Of a DNA stretch of 21,269 nt, positions 1-5,906 are shown piece by piece. The DNA lies in NCBI GenBank assembly GCA_900556295.1, contig USOK01000002.1:1-21269 (forward strand), in the 5' to 3' direction. Position numbers and translations under genes: made by a program. Each line of letters begins with the position of its first letter. The stretch's first letter is position 1. Source of the DNA: an uncultured bacterium (lineage in GTDB: Bacteria > Cyanobacteriota > Vampirovibrionia > Gastranaerophilales > Gastranaerophilaceae). A model generated the notes under the pieces. The model made no database searches. It saw only the letters and a list, made by a program, of their open reading frames with translations, and was not told the origin of the DNA.

Positions 1-33
1 TTAATCTTATTTTAACTTAAAAAAATCAATACC

Positions 34-41
34 TTTATATA
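34..41 (+). promoter_or_regulatory. Candidate archaeal TATA box upstream of tRNA-Ser
   Basis: The octamer TTTATATA matches the usual methanogen TATA box. Archaeal transcription normally starts about 24 bases downstream, here near 64-66, which would give a leader of roughly 70 nt before the tRNA. A second AT-rich candidate (about 105-115) lies closer to the tRNA, so the assignment is uncertain. Confidence 0.35.
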
Positions 42-63
42 GGTAGAAAATTAAATATATTGT

Positions 64-92
64 TATCATGTTAATTAGTGTTTAACATGATA
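64..92. repeat. 11-bp perfect inverted repeat upstream of tRNA-Ser
   Basis: Arms 64-74 and 82-92 are perfectly complementary (TATCATGTTAA and its reverse complement) with a 7-base loop. It could be a hairpin in the tRNA leader, the 3' end of an upstream transcript, or a protein-binding dyad. Nothing visible decides between these. Confidence 0.5.
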
Positions 93-137
93 GGCTAAGT
101 ATTTTTTATTATACTTGGAGCTATTTTAAGCAATAAT

Positions 138-222
138 GCCGAGATAGTCTAGCCTGGTAAGGCGCGAGACTGGAAATCTCGTGGGAGCTTTTCCCTCCTG
201 GGTTCAAATCCCAGTCTCGGCG
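138..222 (+). tRNA. tRNA-Ser(GGA)
   Basis: An 85-nt class II tRNA. The acceptor stem GCCGAGA (138-144) pairs with TCTCGGC (215-221), and the discriminator base is G, as expected for serine. The anticodon stem 165-169/177-181 encloses the 7-base loop CTGGAAA, giving anticodon GGA (172-174), which reads UCC and UCU. A long variable arm with a GGGAG/CTCCC-like pairing is typical of serine tRNAs. The T arm carries the TTCAAAT loop. No 3' CCA is encoded. It lies upstream of the archaeal ribosomal protein operon on the same strand. Confidence 0.95.
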
Positions 223-302
223 TTTATTAGTTTTTAACATACGATTTTTTAATTATTTTTTTCACGATTATTAAATTATTTGTTAAACTGATATTTTGCA
301 CT

Positions 303-395
303 CTTAGTTGTAAATACTAAGTTTTAAATTGTTGAAAGAACTGTGTTTTGAAATCAAAACATTCGAATCTATTACTTTTGCGTCTCGTAGATTCG
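303..395 (+). promoter_or_regulatory. Leader of the rps13 operon with three dyads
   Basis: The 195-base gap between the tRNA and rps13 contains no gene. It holds three successive inverted repeats: 303-308/316-321 (CTTAGT/ACTAAG), 345-350/355-360 (GTTTTG/CAAAAC) and 364-371/388-395 (CGAATCTA/TAGATTCG). The last ends 22 bases before the start codon and just before the GGAGG ribosome binding site at 406-410. They could fold in the mRNA leader or bind a regulator. No clear TATA box could be fixed in this stretch. Confidence 0.35.
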
Positions 396-417
396 CTCTA
401 TAAATGGAGGTTATTTA

Positions 418-861
418 ATGGAAGACGACTTTAAGCACTTGGTGCGTATTTCTAGAAAGGATGTAGATGGTAATAAAACCATTGAACAAGCTTTAACCGA
501 AATCAAAGGTGTTGGAATATCTTTATCCACAACTATGTGCCGTACTTTAGATTTAGATTCTGAAGCTCAAATCGGTTATATCGCTGATGAAGATGTTTTA
601 AAAATTGAAGAAATTTTAGAAAACCCACAGAAATTTAATATTCCTAATTGGATGTTAAACCGTAGGGAAGACTATGAAACTGGTGAAAATATTCATTTAA
701 TTGAATCAGATCTTGACATGACTTTAAGAGATGATTTAAACAGAATGAAGAAAACCAGAAGTTACAAAGGTAGAAGACACGAAGCAGGTTTACCTGTTAG
801 AGGTCAAAGAACTAAATCTACTTTCAGGAACAGTTCTTCAGTTGGTGTAAAACGTTCATAA
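418..861 (+). CDS. rps13: 30S ribosomal protein S13 (uS13), archaeal type
   Basis: This 147-residue protein is a component of the small-subunit head, where uS13 contacts the P-site tRNA and the inter-subunit bridge. It has the archaeal/eukaryotic (S18e-like) form: the N-terminal H2TH-type region with IKGVGISLSTTMCR (residues about 29-42), an archaeal central insert, and the basic C-terminal tail with RRHEAGLPVRGQRTK that bacterial S13 also shares in part. The length fits archaeal members. The ATG is preceded by GGAGG at 406-410 with 7-base spacing, so the start is well supported. It is the first gene of a nine-gene ribosomal protein/RNA polymerase block, followed by a 91-base AT-rich gap. Confidence 0.97.
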   Translation: MEDDFKHLVRISRKDVDGNKTIEQALTEIKGVGISLSTTMCRTLDLDSEAQIGYIADEDVLKIEEILENPQKFNIPNWMLNRREDYETGENIHLIESDLDMTLRDDLNRMKKTRSYKGRRHEAGLPVRGQRTKSTFRNSSSVGVKRS

Positions 862-952
862 GCATGAGAACTTTTTTTATAATTAATATTACTCAATAAT
901 TTTTTTACAATGATAGTATTAATTTAATTATTTTTATAAAGGAGATGTTTTA

Positions 953-1489
953 ATGGGACAACCTAGAAAATCAAGGAAAAAGTATAATACACCGCCACAT
1001 CCTTGGAATGCAGAAAGAATCAAAAATGAAAATAAATTGATGACTAAATACGGCTTAAAAAACAAAAAAGAAATTTGGAAAGCTGATACTTTAGTTAGAA
1101 GATACAGTAGGGAAGCAAGATACCTACTCGGGTTCGATATGGACCAAATGCAAGATGAAAAATTAGAATTATTAGGACACTTAGCTAGAACCGGTGTTTT
1201 GCCTGAAGGTGCAGCACTTGAAGAAGTCTTAAACTTAACTGTTGAAGATATCTTAAGAAGAAGATTACAAACTATTGTTTACAAAAAAGGTTTAGCTCGT
1301 ACTCCTAAAGAAGCTAGAATGTTTGTTGTACATGGTCACATAACTTTAAACGGTAAAAAAATCAATTCACCAAGTTATGTTGTATTAAAAGGCCAAGAAG
1401 ATGAAATTGGATTTTATCCATCATCACCTGTAGCTAAACAGATTGAAGAGTACAATAAAAACAAAAATGAAAAAGCTACTGAGGAATAA
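953..1489 (+). CDS. rps4: 30S ribosomal protein S4 (uS4), archaeal type
   Basis: This 178-residue protein is a primary 16S rRNA-binding protein of the small subunit. The start [18 protein letters not shown] is typical of archaeal S4, which lacks the N-terminal zinc knuckle of many bacterial S4 proteins. The S4 RNA-binding domain occupies about residues 104-165, including [16 protein letters not shown] and the following [12 protein letters not shown] strong ribosome binding site (AAAGGAGATG) precedes the ATG. The 91-base gap upstream is the largest inside the first part of this operon and contains T-runs, so a weak internal promoter or terminator could sit there. The gene ends 11 bases before rps11. 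Confidence 0.97.
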
Positions 1490-1500
1490 AGGGTGTAATT

Positions 1501-1893
1501 ATGGCAAAAGATGAAAAATGGGGTATAGCTAATATTTACTCATCATACAATAACACTATTATTACTGTAACAGATATTACTGGTGCTGAAACCATTTCCC
1601 AATGGTCAGGTGGTAAAGTTGTTCGTGCAGATAGACAACAAGCTTCACCTTTCGCAGCTATGGCTGCAGCAACTAGAATAGCTGATGATGCTAAAGAAAA
1701 AGGATTTGTTGGCTTACATATTAGAGTAAGAGCTCCTGGTGGAAACGGACACAGAAGTCCAGGACCTGGTGCACAAGCTACTATTCGTGCTTTAGCAAGA
1801 GCTGGAATTAAAATTGGTAAAATAGAAGATATCACTCCTATTCCTCACGACGGTACTGGAAGACCTGGTGGTAAAAGAGGAAGAAGAGTCTAA
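1501..1893 (+). CDS. rps11: 30S ribosomal protein S11 (uS11)
   Basis: This 130-residue platform protein of the small subunit lies near the mRNA exit and the 3' end of 16S rRNA. Conserved features are IYSSYNNTIITVTDITG near the N terminus, GGKVVRADRQQASPFAAM in the middle, and the glycine-rich, basic C terminus VRAPGGNGHRSPGPGAQ followed by DITPIPHDGTGRPGGKRGRR, the hallmark of archaeal and eukaryotic uS11 (S14e). Length is normal. The ribosome binding site is a GGGTGT-like element just upstream. Spacing to rps4 (11 bases) and to rpoD (12 bases) shows a continuous operon. Confidence 0.97.
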   Translation: MAKDEKWGIANIYSSYNNTIITVTDITGAETISQWSGGKVVRADRQQASPFAAMAAATRIADDAKEKGFVGLHIRVRAPGGNGHRSPGPGAQATIRALARAGIKIGKIEDITPIPHDGTGRPGGKRGRRV

Positions 1894-1905
1894 GAAGGGT
1901 TTAAT

Positions 1906-2730
1906 ATGGAGATAGAAGTTAAAAGTCAAACAGATGATGAAATTGTTTTCATTGTCCGTGATGCAGAAGTACCTTTTATTAATGCTATTAGAAGGTGTGC
2001 AATGGTAAATGTACCTAAAATAGCTATTGAAGATGTAAATATCATGAGAAATGATTCAGCTATGTTTAATGAGGTACTTGCTCATAGGCTTGGTTTAACT
2101 CCTTTAGTTTCTAACATGGATGCAATTGAAGGTTTACCTTTACCTGGTGATGATGATTACGAGGAAAACAATAGTGTCATGTTTTCTTTAAAAGAAGAAG
2201 GACCTAAAGTTGTTTATTCTAAGGATTTAATATCTTCAGACTCAAAAATTAAACCAGTATATGATACCATTCCTTTAGTAAAACTTAAAGAAGGCGAAAA
2301 ACTCAATATTGAAGCAGTTGCAAAAGTTGGATATGGAAAAGAACATGCTAAATGGATGCCAACTACTGTATGTGTTTATAAACAATATCCTGAAATCACT
2401 TTTAATGAGGATGTGGGAATTGATTATGAATGTGCTGATGCATGCCCAAGAGGTGTTTTAAAATCTGATAAAAGATCCAAAGAGATTAAGATTTTAGACA
2501 TTGAAGACTGTGCTATGTGTAAAAGCTGTGTAAGAGCTTCAATTAGAAATGCACAATCTGAAGGAAAAGATGAAAGCTACATCAATGTAGGATATCATGA
2601 AAATGATTTTATATTTAGAATAGAAACTGATGGATCAATGCCTCCTAAAGAAGTTTTATTGCAAGCTTGCGATGAATTAGGTGAAAAAGCAGATAAGTTT
2701 ATCAGATTTAGTGAAGGAGGAAGTAAATAA
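1906..2730 (+). CDS. rpoD: DNA-directed RNA polymerase subunit D (Rpo3)
   Basis: Archaeal homologue of the bacterial alpha and eukaryotic Rpb3 subunits, 274 residues. It pairs with subunit L to nucleate polymerase assembly. The dimerisation domain includes DAEVPFINAIRRCAMVNVPKIAIEDV (read in two parts, residues 19-44). The inserted ferredoxin-like domain (about 165-215) has C176, C180 followed by P181, and C202-x2-C205-x2-C208. In ferredoxin terms this keeps one complete [4Fe-4S] ligand set (C202, C205, C208 plus C180 before proline), while the second set is degenerate. This is not the bacterial sigma factor of the same symbol. The stop codon overlaps the rpl18e start by one base (TAATG), indicating translational coupling. 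Confidence 0.97.
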   Translation: MEIEVKSQTDDEIVFIVRDAEVPFINAIRRCAMVNVPKIAIEDVNIMRNDSAMFNEVLAHRLGLTPLVSNMDAIEGLPLPGDDDYEENNSVMFSLKEEGPKVVYSKDLISSDSKIKPVYDTIPLVKLKEGEKLNIEAVAKVGYGKEHAKWMPTTVCVYKQYPEITFNEDVGIDYECADACPRGVLKSDKRSKEIKILDIEDCAMCKSCVRASIRNAQSEGKDESYINVGYHENDFIFRIETDGSMPPKEVLLQACDELGEKADKFIRFSEGGSK

Positions 2731-3095
2731 TGGTTAAGAAAATTATCAAAACAAATCCTAACCTTATTGAACTTATTAATAAACTTAATAAAAAATCAAA
2801 AACAGAAAATGCAGCTATTTGGAAAGATGTTGCTAATAGACTTGGAAGGTCTAACAGAAGAACTGCAGAAGTTAATTTATCAGATATTGCAAGGTATGCA
2901 AATGCTGATGAAACTGTTTTAGTACCTGGAAAAGTATTATCTAACGGTGATTTAACAGAAAAAGTAAATGTTGCAGCATTTAAATTCTCACAAAAAGCAC
3001 AAGAAAAAATTGAAAGTGCTGGTGGAGAATGTGTCTCAATTGATGATATAATGGAATCTAATCCAAAAGGAAGCAACATTAGAATCATGGAATAA
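2730..3095 (+). CDS. rpl18e: 50S ribosomal protein L18e (eL18)
   Basis: This 121-residue large-subunit protein is found only in archaea and eukaryotes, so it is strong evidence for the archaeal origin of this part. It belongs to the L15/L18e fold family. Recognisable pieces are the N-terminal IKTNPNLIELINKL, WKDVANRLGRSNRRTAEVNLSDIARY (about residues 31-56), and TVLVPGKVLSNGDL (about 62-75). The start codon shares one base with the rpoD stop, and GGAGG at about 2714-2720 inside rpoD serves as ribosome binding site. Confidence 0.96.
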   Translation: MVKKIIKTNPNLIELINKLNKKSKTENAAIWKDVANRLGRSNRRTAEVNLSDIARYANADETVLVPGKVLSNGDLTEKVNVAAFKFSQKAQEKIESAGGECVSIDDIMESNPKGSNIRIME

Positions 3096-3113
3096 GATGG
3101 ATGTGTTGTTATT

Positions 3114-3536
3114 ATGATTATTGACGGAGAAGGATGCGTTTTAGGAAGATTAGCTAGTGTAACTAGTAAAAATCTCTTAGAAGGCGAAGAAGTAGTAATT
3201 CTTAATGCTGAAAAGATTATGATTACTGGTAATAAGGATTGGGCTTATGCAAAATACAAACAAAGAGTAGACAGAGCAAGTATCTCTAACCCTCGTGATT
3301 TAGGTCCTAAATATCCTAGAAGACCAGACGATATATTCAGAAGAACTGTAAGAGGAATGTTACCTTATAAAAAATCTAAAGGTAGAGTTGCTTTCAAAGG
3401 TTTAAAAGCATATGTTGGTGTACCTGAAGAATATGCTGATGCTGATCTTGTTGCAGTTCCTGAAGCAGAGTACAACAACCTTAAAAAAGGTATTGAATTA
3501 GGTGAAGTTTCTAAACTTTTAGGAGCTACCTTTTAG
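3114..3536 (+). CDS. rpl13: 50S ribosomal protein L13 (uL13)
   Basis: This 140-residue protein of the large subunit has the archaeal/eukaryotic (L13a-like) form. The N terminus IIDGEGCVLGRLAS and the segment VVILNAEKIMITGNK are diagnostic, followed by the RNA-binding region with GPKYPRRPDDIFRRTVRGML (residues about 64-83) and the motif PYKKSKGRVAFKGLKAY. Length is normal for archaea. It lies 18 bases after rpl18e and is followed by rps9 after 18 bases, a pairing (L13-S9) conserved in bacteria and archaea. Confidence 0.97.
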   Translation: MIIDGEGCVLGRLASVTSKNLLEGEEVVILNAEKIMITGNKDWAYAKYKQRVDRASISNPRDLGPKYPRRPDDIFRRTVRGMLPYKKSKGRVAFKGLKAYVGVPEEYADADLVAVPEAEYNNLKKGIELGEVSKLLGATF

Positions 3537-3554
3537 ATAAGTGGGTGTGTGATT

Positions 3555-3956
3555 ATGGTTAAAGTTATTCATACAAGTGGAAAACGTAAAACAGCTATCG
3601 CAAGAGGTACTGTTCAAGAAGGTACTGGTAAAGTAAGAATAAACAGAGTTCCTTTAGAACTTTACTCCCCAGAACTCGCTAACTTAAAATTACAAGAACC
3701 ATTAACCTTAGCTGGAGATTTAGCTAATGAAGTGGATATTAACATCCATGTTGTTGGTGGAGGAGTAATGGGTCAAGCTGAAGCTGCACGTATGGTAATT
3801 GCTAAAGGACTTGTACAATGGTCTCAAGATATGAATTTAAAAGATAAATTCATACACTACGACAGAACTATGTTAGTAGGTGACCCAAGACGTTCAGAAC
3901 CTAAAAAATATGGTGGTCCTGGAGCAAGAGCACGTAAACAAAAAAGTTACAGATAA
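3555..3956 (+). CDS. rps9: 30S ribosomal protein S9 (uS9)
   Basis: A 133-residue head protein of the small subunit whose C-terminal tail reaches the P-site tRNA. The N terminus VKVIHTSGKRKTAIARGTV, the central HVVGGGVMGQAEAARM, and the basic tail KKYGGPGARARKQKSYR are characteristic. The frame is open two codons further to a GTG at 3549, but the GGGTG element at about 3543-3547 is correctly spaced only for the ATG at 3555, so that start is preferred. It follows rpl13 in the same operon. Confidence 0.96.
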   Translation: MVKVIHTSGKRKTAIARGTVQEGTGKVRINRVPLELYSPELANLKLQEPLTLAGDLANEVDINIHVVGGGVMGQAEAARMVIAKGLVQWSQDMNLKDKFIHYDRTMLVGDPRRSEPKKYGGPGARARKQKSYR

Positions 3957-4007
3957 TTTTTCTGTAATTTTATAATTTTTATTTAAAAAATTAAAAAGAT
4001 GATATAA

Positions 4008-4178
4008 ATGATTCCTATAAGATGCTTAAGTTGTGGAAAACCAGTATCAGCTTACTTTGATGAATATAATAAAAGATTAGCTGCCGGTGAAAAATCAAAA
4101 GATATCTTAGATGACTTAGGCTTAAACAGATATTGTTGTAGAAGAATGTTAATTTCTCATGTTGAAACATGGGAATAG
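4008..4178 (+). CDS. rpoN: DNA-directed RNA polymerase subunit N (Rpo10)
   Basis: A small 56-residue gene read directly from the sequence. The product starts MIPIRCLSCGKPVSAYF and ends HVETWE. Rpo10 (Rpb10 homologue) is a zinc-bundle subunit that binds the D/L platform. The four zinc ligands are visible as C6-x2-C9 near the N terminus and the adjacent pair C43-C44 (RYCCRRM), the diagnostic Rpb10 pattern. Size is typical of the family. A weak GATGAT-like ribosome binding site lies just upstream. It is absent from bacteria, and unrelated to bacterial sigma54 (also called rpoN). Confidence 0.97.
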   Translation: MIPIRCLSCGKPVSAYFDEYNKRLAAGEKSKDILDDLGLNRYCCRRMLISHVETWE

Positions 4179-4262
4179 GTTTTTACAAGTTGTAGGGATA
4201 TATTTTTACTTATAAAATTAATCTTGGTAAACGGTAATACCTAAAAAATGGAAGTAATATTC

Positions 4263-4445
4263 ATGACTACAGAAAATTTAACAAGGTTTGAAAGAGCTAG
4301 ACTTCTTGGAGCTAGAGCAATTCAGATTTCAATGGGTGCTAAACCATTAGTGGAGATTGGTGACTCATTGGATCCTATTGATATAGCTTATGAAGAACTC
4401 AAAGCTGGAGTTTTACCATTAGATGTAATAAGATATGATGAATAA
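4263..4445 (+). CDS. rpoK: DNA-directed RNA polymerase subunit K (Rpo6)
   Basis: A 60-residue homologue of eukaryotic Rpb6 and bacterial omega, which clamps the largest polymerase subunit. The core LTRFERARLLGARAIQISMG and the tail PIDIAYEELKAGVLPLDVIR are family signatures. An upstream in-frame ATG at 4248 would add five residues, but the GGAAG at 4249-4253 is well placed as ribosome binding site for the ATG at 4263, so the shorter form is chosen. This is the last archaeal gene. The sequence after its stop is featureless AT-rich DNA for about 35 bases before bacterial features begin. Confidence 0.94.
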   Translation: MTTENLTRFERARLLGARAIQISMGAKPLVEIGDSLDPIDIAYEELKAGVLPLDVIRYDE

Positions 4446-4481
4446 ATAGTTTATTCTATTTATTTCATTATTAAATTATTT

Positions 4482-4529
4482 AAAAAAAGTAATTGCGGAT
4501 AATTTAACTTATCTGCAATTACTTTTTTT
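4482..4529 (-). terminator. Intrinsic terminator, symmetric, at the archaeal-bacterial joint
   Basis: Arms 4482-4502 and 4509-4529 form a 21-bp stem with a single G-T wobble and a 6-base loop. Because the outer seven pairs are A-T, a T-tract follows the GC-containing stem on both strands. It lies about 12 bases beyond the stop of the minus-strand gene ending at 4541 and most likely terminates that bacterial gene. Archaeal terminators are usually plain T-runs, so it probably belongs to the bacterial side. Confidence 0.8.
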
Positions 4530-4540
4530 AAACTATATTA

Positions 4541-5191
4541 TTATCTAATATTTTCAAACTTAGTTTTATTTTTATAAAGATTATCAATCAATCTTGCGAT
4601 ATCATCACGATTTGATTGAACTGTAGAGGTTTTAATGTTTTCGTAAATCCTTGATACTGCTTTAGTGCGTTCAGGCATTCTGTAATCGATATTTTTGTTA
4701 TTAATCCAGCTTGTAACCTTTTCAGTTTCCGGATCAATGCTTTTTATAATACTAATAGTTTTGCCGTCACGTTTGAATATTGAAATTTTTATAATTTTAC
4801 CTGTTGCAAGGTCGTATTCTTGAATAGAAGAAATTTTCGTTTCGTCTTTAATATTATAATTTATTGTGCGAATTTTTTTACCGGTATCTAAATCGTATTC
4901 ATCAACAGATTTATAAAGAACATAATTGATAGTGCGAATTTTTTGTCCGGAAAACTTGTCATACTCATCAATTGAGCGAACTTTTTTATCATTGAAATAA
5001 TCAAAATGAGTCGTTTTTAGTCTAGAACCGGTTACGACATCAATTTCTATAATTCTATCAATTGACTTGCCGTTTTTACGATAAACAACTTCTTCTCTTG
5101 TTTGAGGTTGTGAGTTTTTTTCAATTAATTTCAGTTTAGAGTTAGTTGATTGTTCCGGAAATGCATTATGTATAGCATTAAGTAATGTCAT
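4541..5191 (-). CDS. Repeat-containing protein of unknown function (Y-D-x-x-T-G-K repeats)
   Basis: No function is recognised. The 216-residue product is built around four or five degenerate repeats of about 24-29 residues between residues 41 and 163. The core is S-x-x-E-Y-D-x-x-T-G-K-x-I-R-T-I-N-Y, for example SVDEYDLDTGKKIRTINY (residues 95-112). The repeats probably form beta hairpins, as in MORN-like or YwqK-like arrays (inference). The C-terminal 50 residues are charged and helical in appearance. There is no signal peptide. The frame extends nine residues upstream, but TAGGAG lies 7 bases before the ATG at 5191, so this start is chosen. From memory, proteins of this style are common in Gastranaerophilales. 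Confidence 0.8.
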   Translation of the reverse strand: MTLLNAIHNAFPEQSTNSKLKLIEKNSQPQTREEVVYRKNGKSIDRIIEIDVVTGSRLKTTHFDYFNDKKVRSIDEYDKFSGQKIRTINYVLYKSVDEYDLDTGKKIRTINYNIKDETKISSIQEYDLATGKIIKISIFKRDGKTISIIKSIDPETEKVTSWINNKNIDYRMPERTKAVSRIYENIKTSTVQSNRDDIARLIDNLYKNKTKFENIR

Positions 5192-5301
5192 AAAATTTCT
5201 CCTACGTATATAATACATGATAAAATTATTTTTGCTATTTTATGTAAAGTATTATACATAATTAATCTTTGTAAAATATTAGCCGACAAGGTATAATGAC
5301 A

Positions 5302-5643
5302 TTATTGCATCTTTTGTAAAAGTTTCAAAAATGTTTTGTAATCCGTTCCCCAACTTGCCATAGCGTCCAGAACAGGTGCTAAACTATACCCGACATCAGT
5401 TAGTGTATATTCTACTCGTGGAGGAACTTCCGGAAAAACTTCTCGTTTTACAAGTCCATCATCTTCCATTTTTCTTAAATTATGTGTAAGAACTTTTTGC
5501 GAAATTCCACTACAAGCTTTTTTTAATTCTCCAAAACGTTTTGTTCCATTGAGCAAATCTCTAATGATTAAAATTCGCCATTTTTCACCAATTAACCTTA
5601 AAGTTGTTTCAACCGGACATTTTGGAAGCTCTTTTAAATCCAT
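5302..5643 (-). CDS. HxlR-family winged-helix transcriptional regulator
   Basis: A 113-residue DNA-binding protein. The start KCPVETTLRLIGEKWRILII includes the conserved cysteine (C9) and the G-x-K-W motif of HxlR proteins. The recognition helix region is SGISQKVLTHNLRKMEDDGL, followed by the wing PRVEYTLTDVG. HxlR members often sense redox or electrophile stress through the N-terminal cysteine (family knowledge). AAGGAG sits 5 bases before the ATG. The gene is downstream of, and on the same strand as, the UvrA-like ATPase, with a 263-base spacer holding its own promoter. It may act on neighbouring genes, but no operator could be proved. Confidence 0.92.
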   Translation of the reverse strand: MDLKELPKCPVETTLRLIGEKWRILIIRDLLNGTKRFGELKKACSGISQKVLTHNLRKMEDDGLVKREVFPEVPPRVEYTLTDVGYSLAPVLDAMASWGTDYKTFLKLLQKMQ

Positions 5644-5672
5644 TCGTACTCCTTATAGTATCTCTTGGTAAT

Positions 5673-5700
5673 ATTATAGCATAAATGCAATTTTGGTGAA
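5673..5700 (-). promoter_or_regulatory. Promoter of the HxlR regulator gene
   Basis: Read on the minus strand, an extended -10 TGCTATAAT (TATAAT at 5673-5678) is preceded after 16 bases by TTCACC (5695-5700) as a weak -35. The -35 overlaps the first heptamer of the repeat block. The start codon is about 30 bases downstream of the -10. Confidence 0.55.
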
Positions 5701-5770
5701 AAGTGAAACGTGAGAAGTGAAAAGACCGTATCGTTAGTGAGTGGTGAATGGTGAGTAGTGAGTAGACCGT
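5696..5770 (+). repeat. Heptanucleotide tandem repeats, two blocks of four (STRR-like)
   Basis: Block 1 (5696-5729) reads GTGAAAA GTGAAAC GTGAGAA GTGAAAA then GACCGT. Block 2 (5737-5770) reads GTGAGTG GTGAATG GTGAGTA GTGAGTA then GACCGT. The two 34-base blocks are separated by a 7-base ATCGTTA. The heptamer consensus is GTGARNN. An inverted pair (GTGAAAA GTGAAAC on the minus strand) recurs at about 8511-8526. Heptameric short tandem repeats are known from cyanobacterial genomes; their role is unknown. Confidence 0.75.
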
Positions 5771-5778
5771 TTTAAAAA

Positions 5779-5805
5779 GTGGGTCGGAATTACTATTCCG
5801 ACAAC
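5779..5805 (+). repeat. REP-like hairpin (GTGG + 8-bp palindrome)
   Basis: GTGG is followed by a perfect 8-bp stem GTCGGAAT/ATTCCGAC (5783-5790/5795-5802) with loop TACT and then AAC. The layout is that of GTAG-headed REP elements found elsewhere in this window. The remaining spacer to 5906 shows nothing further of note. Confidence 0.6.
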
Positions 5806-5906
5806 GAAATTAATTATGCTAATATTGGCATTGATAGATTCTGAATAAGACGAAAATTGCGACTACTTACTTTTTACTTTTGTATAGACTACACATTTTA
5901 TCTTCA

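Noticed and set aside
1536..1835. 99-residue open frame antisense to rps11
   Set aside because: It lies entirely inside a certain ribosomal gene, has no family resemblance, and mirrors its codon pattern. The same applies to antisense frames over rpl18e, the UvrA-like gene, the exporter and the methyltransferase.
3549..3554. GTG start for rps9 adding two residues
   Set aside because: The ribosome binding site would be only 1 base away; the ATG at 3555 fits spacing and family length.
1..4445. Horizontal transfer of an archaeal operon into a bacterium
   Set aside because: Not excluded, but intact archaeal RNA polymerase subunits and ribosomal proteins would be of little use in a bacterium, and the switch is too sharp; a chimeric contig is more likely.
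5696..5770. CRISPR-like array
   Set aside because: Repeat units are 7 bases, with no spacers of the right size and no cas genes. It is a heptamer tandem repeat.
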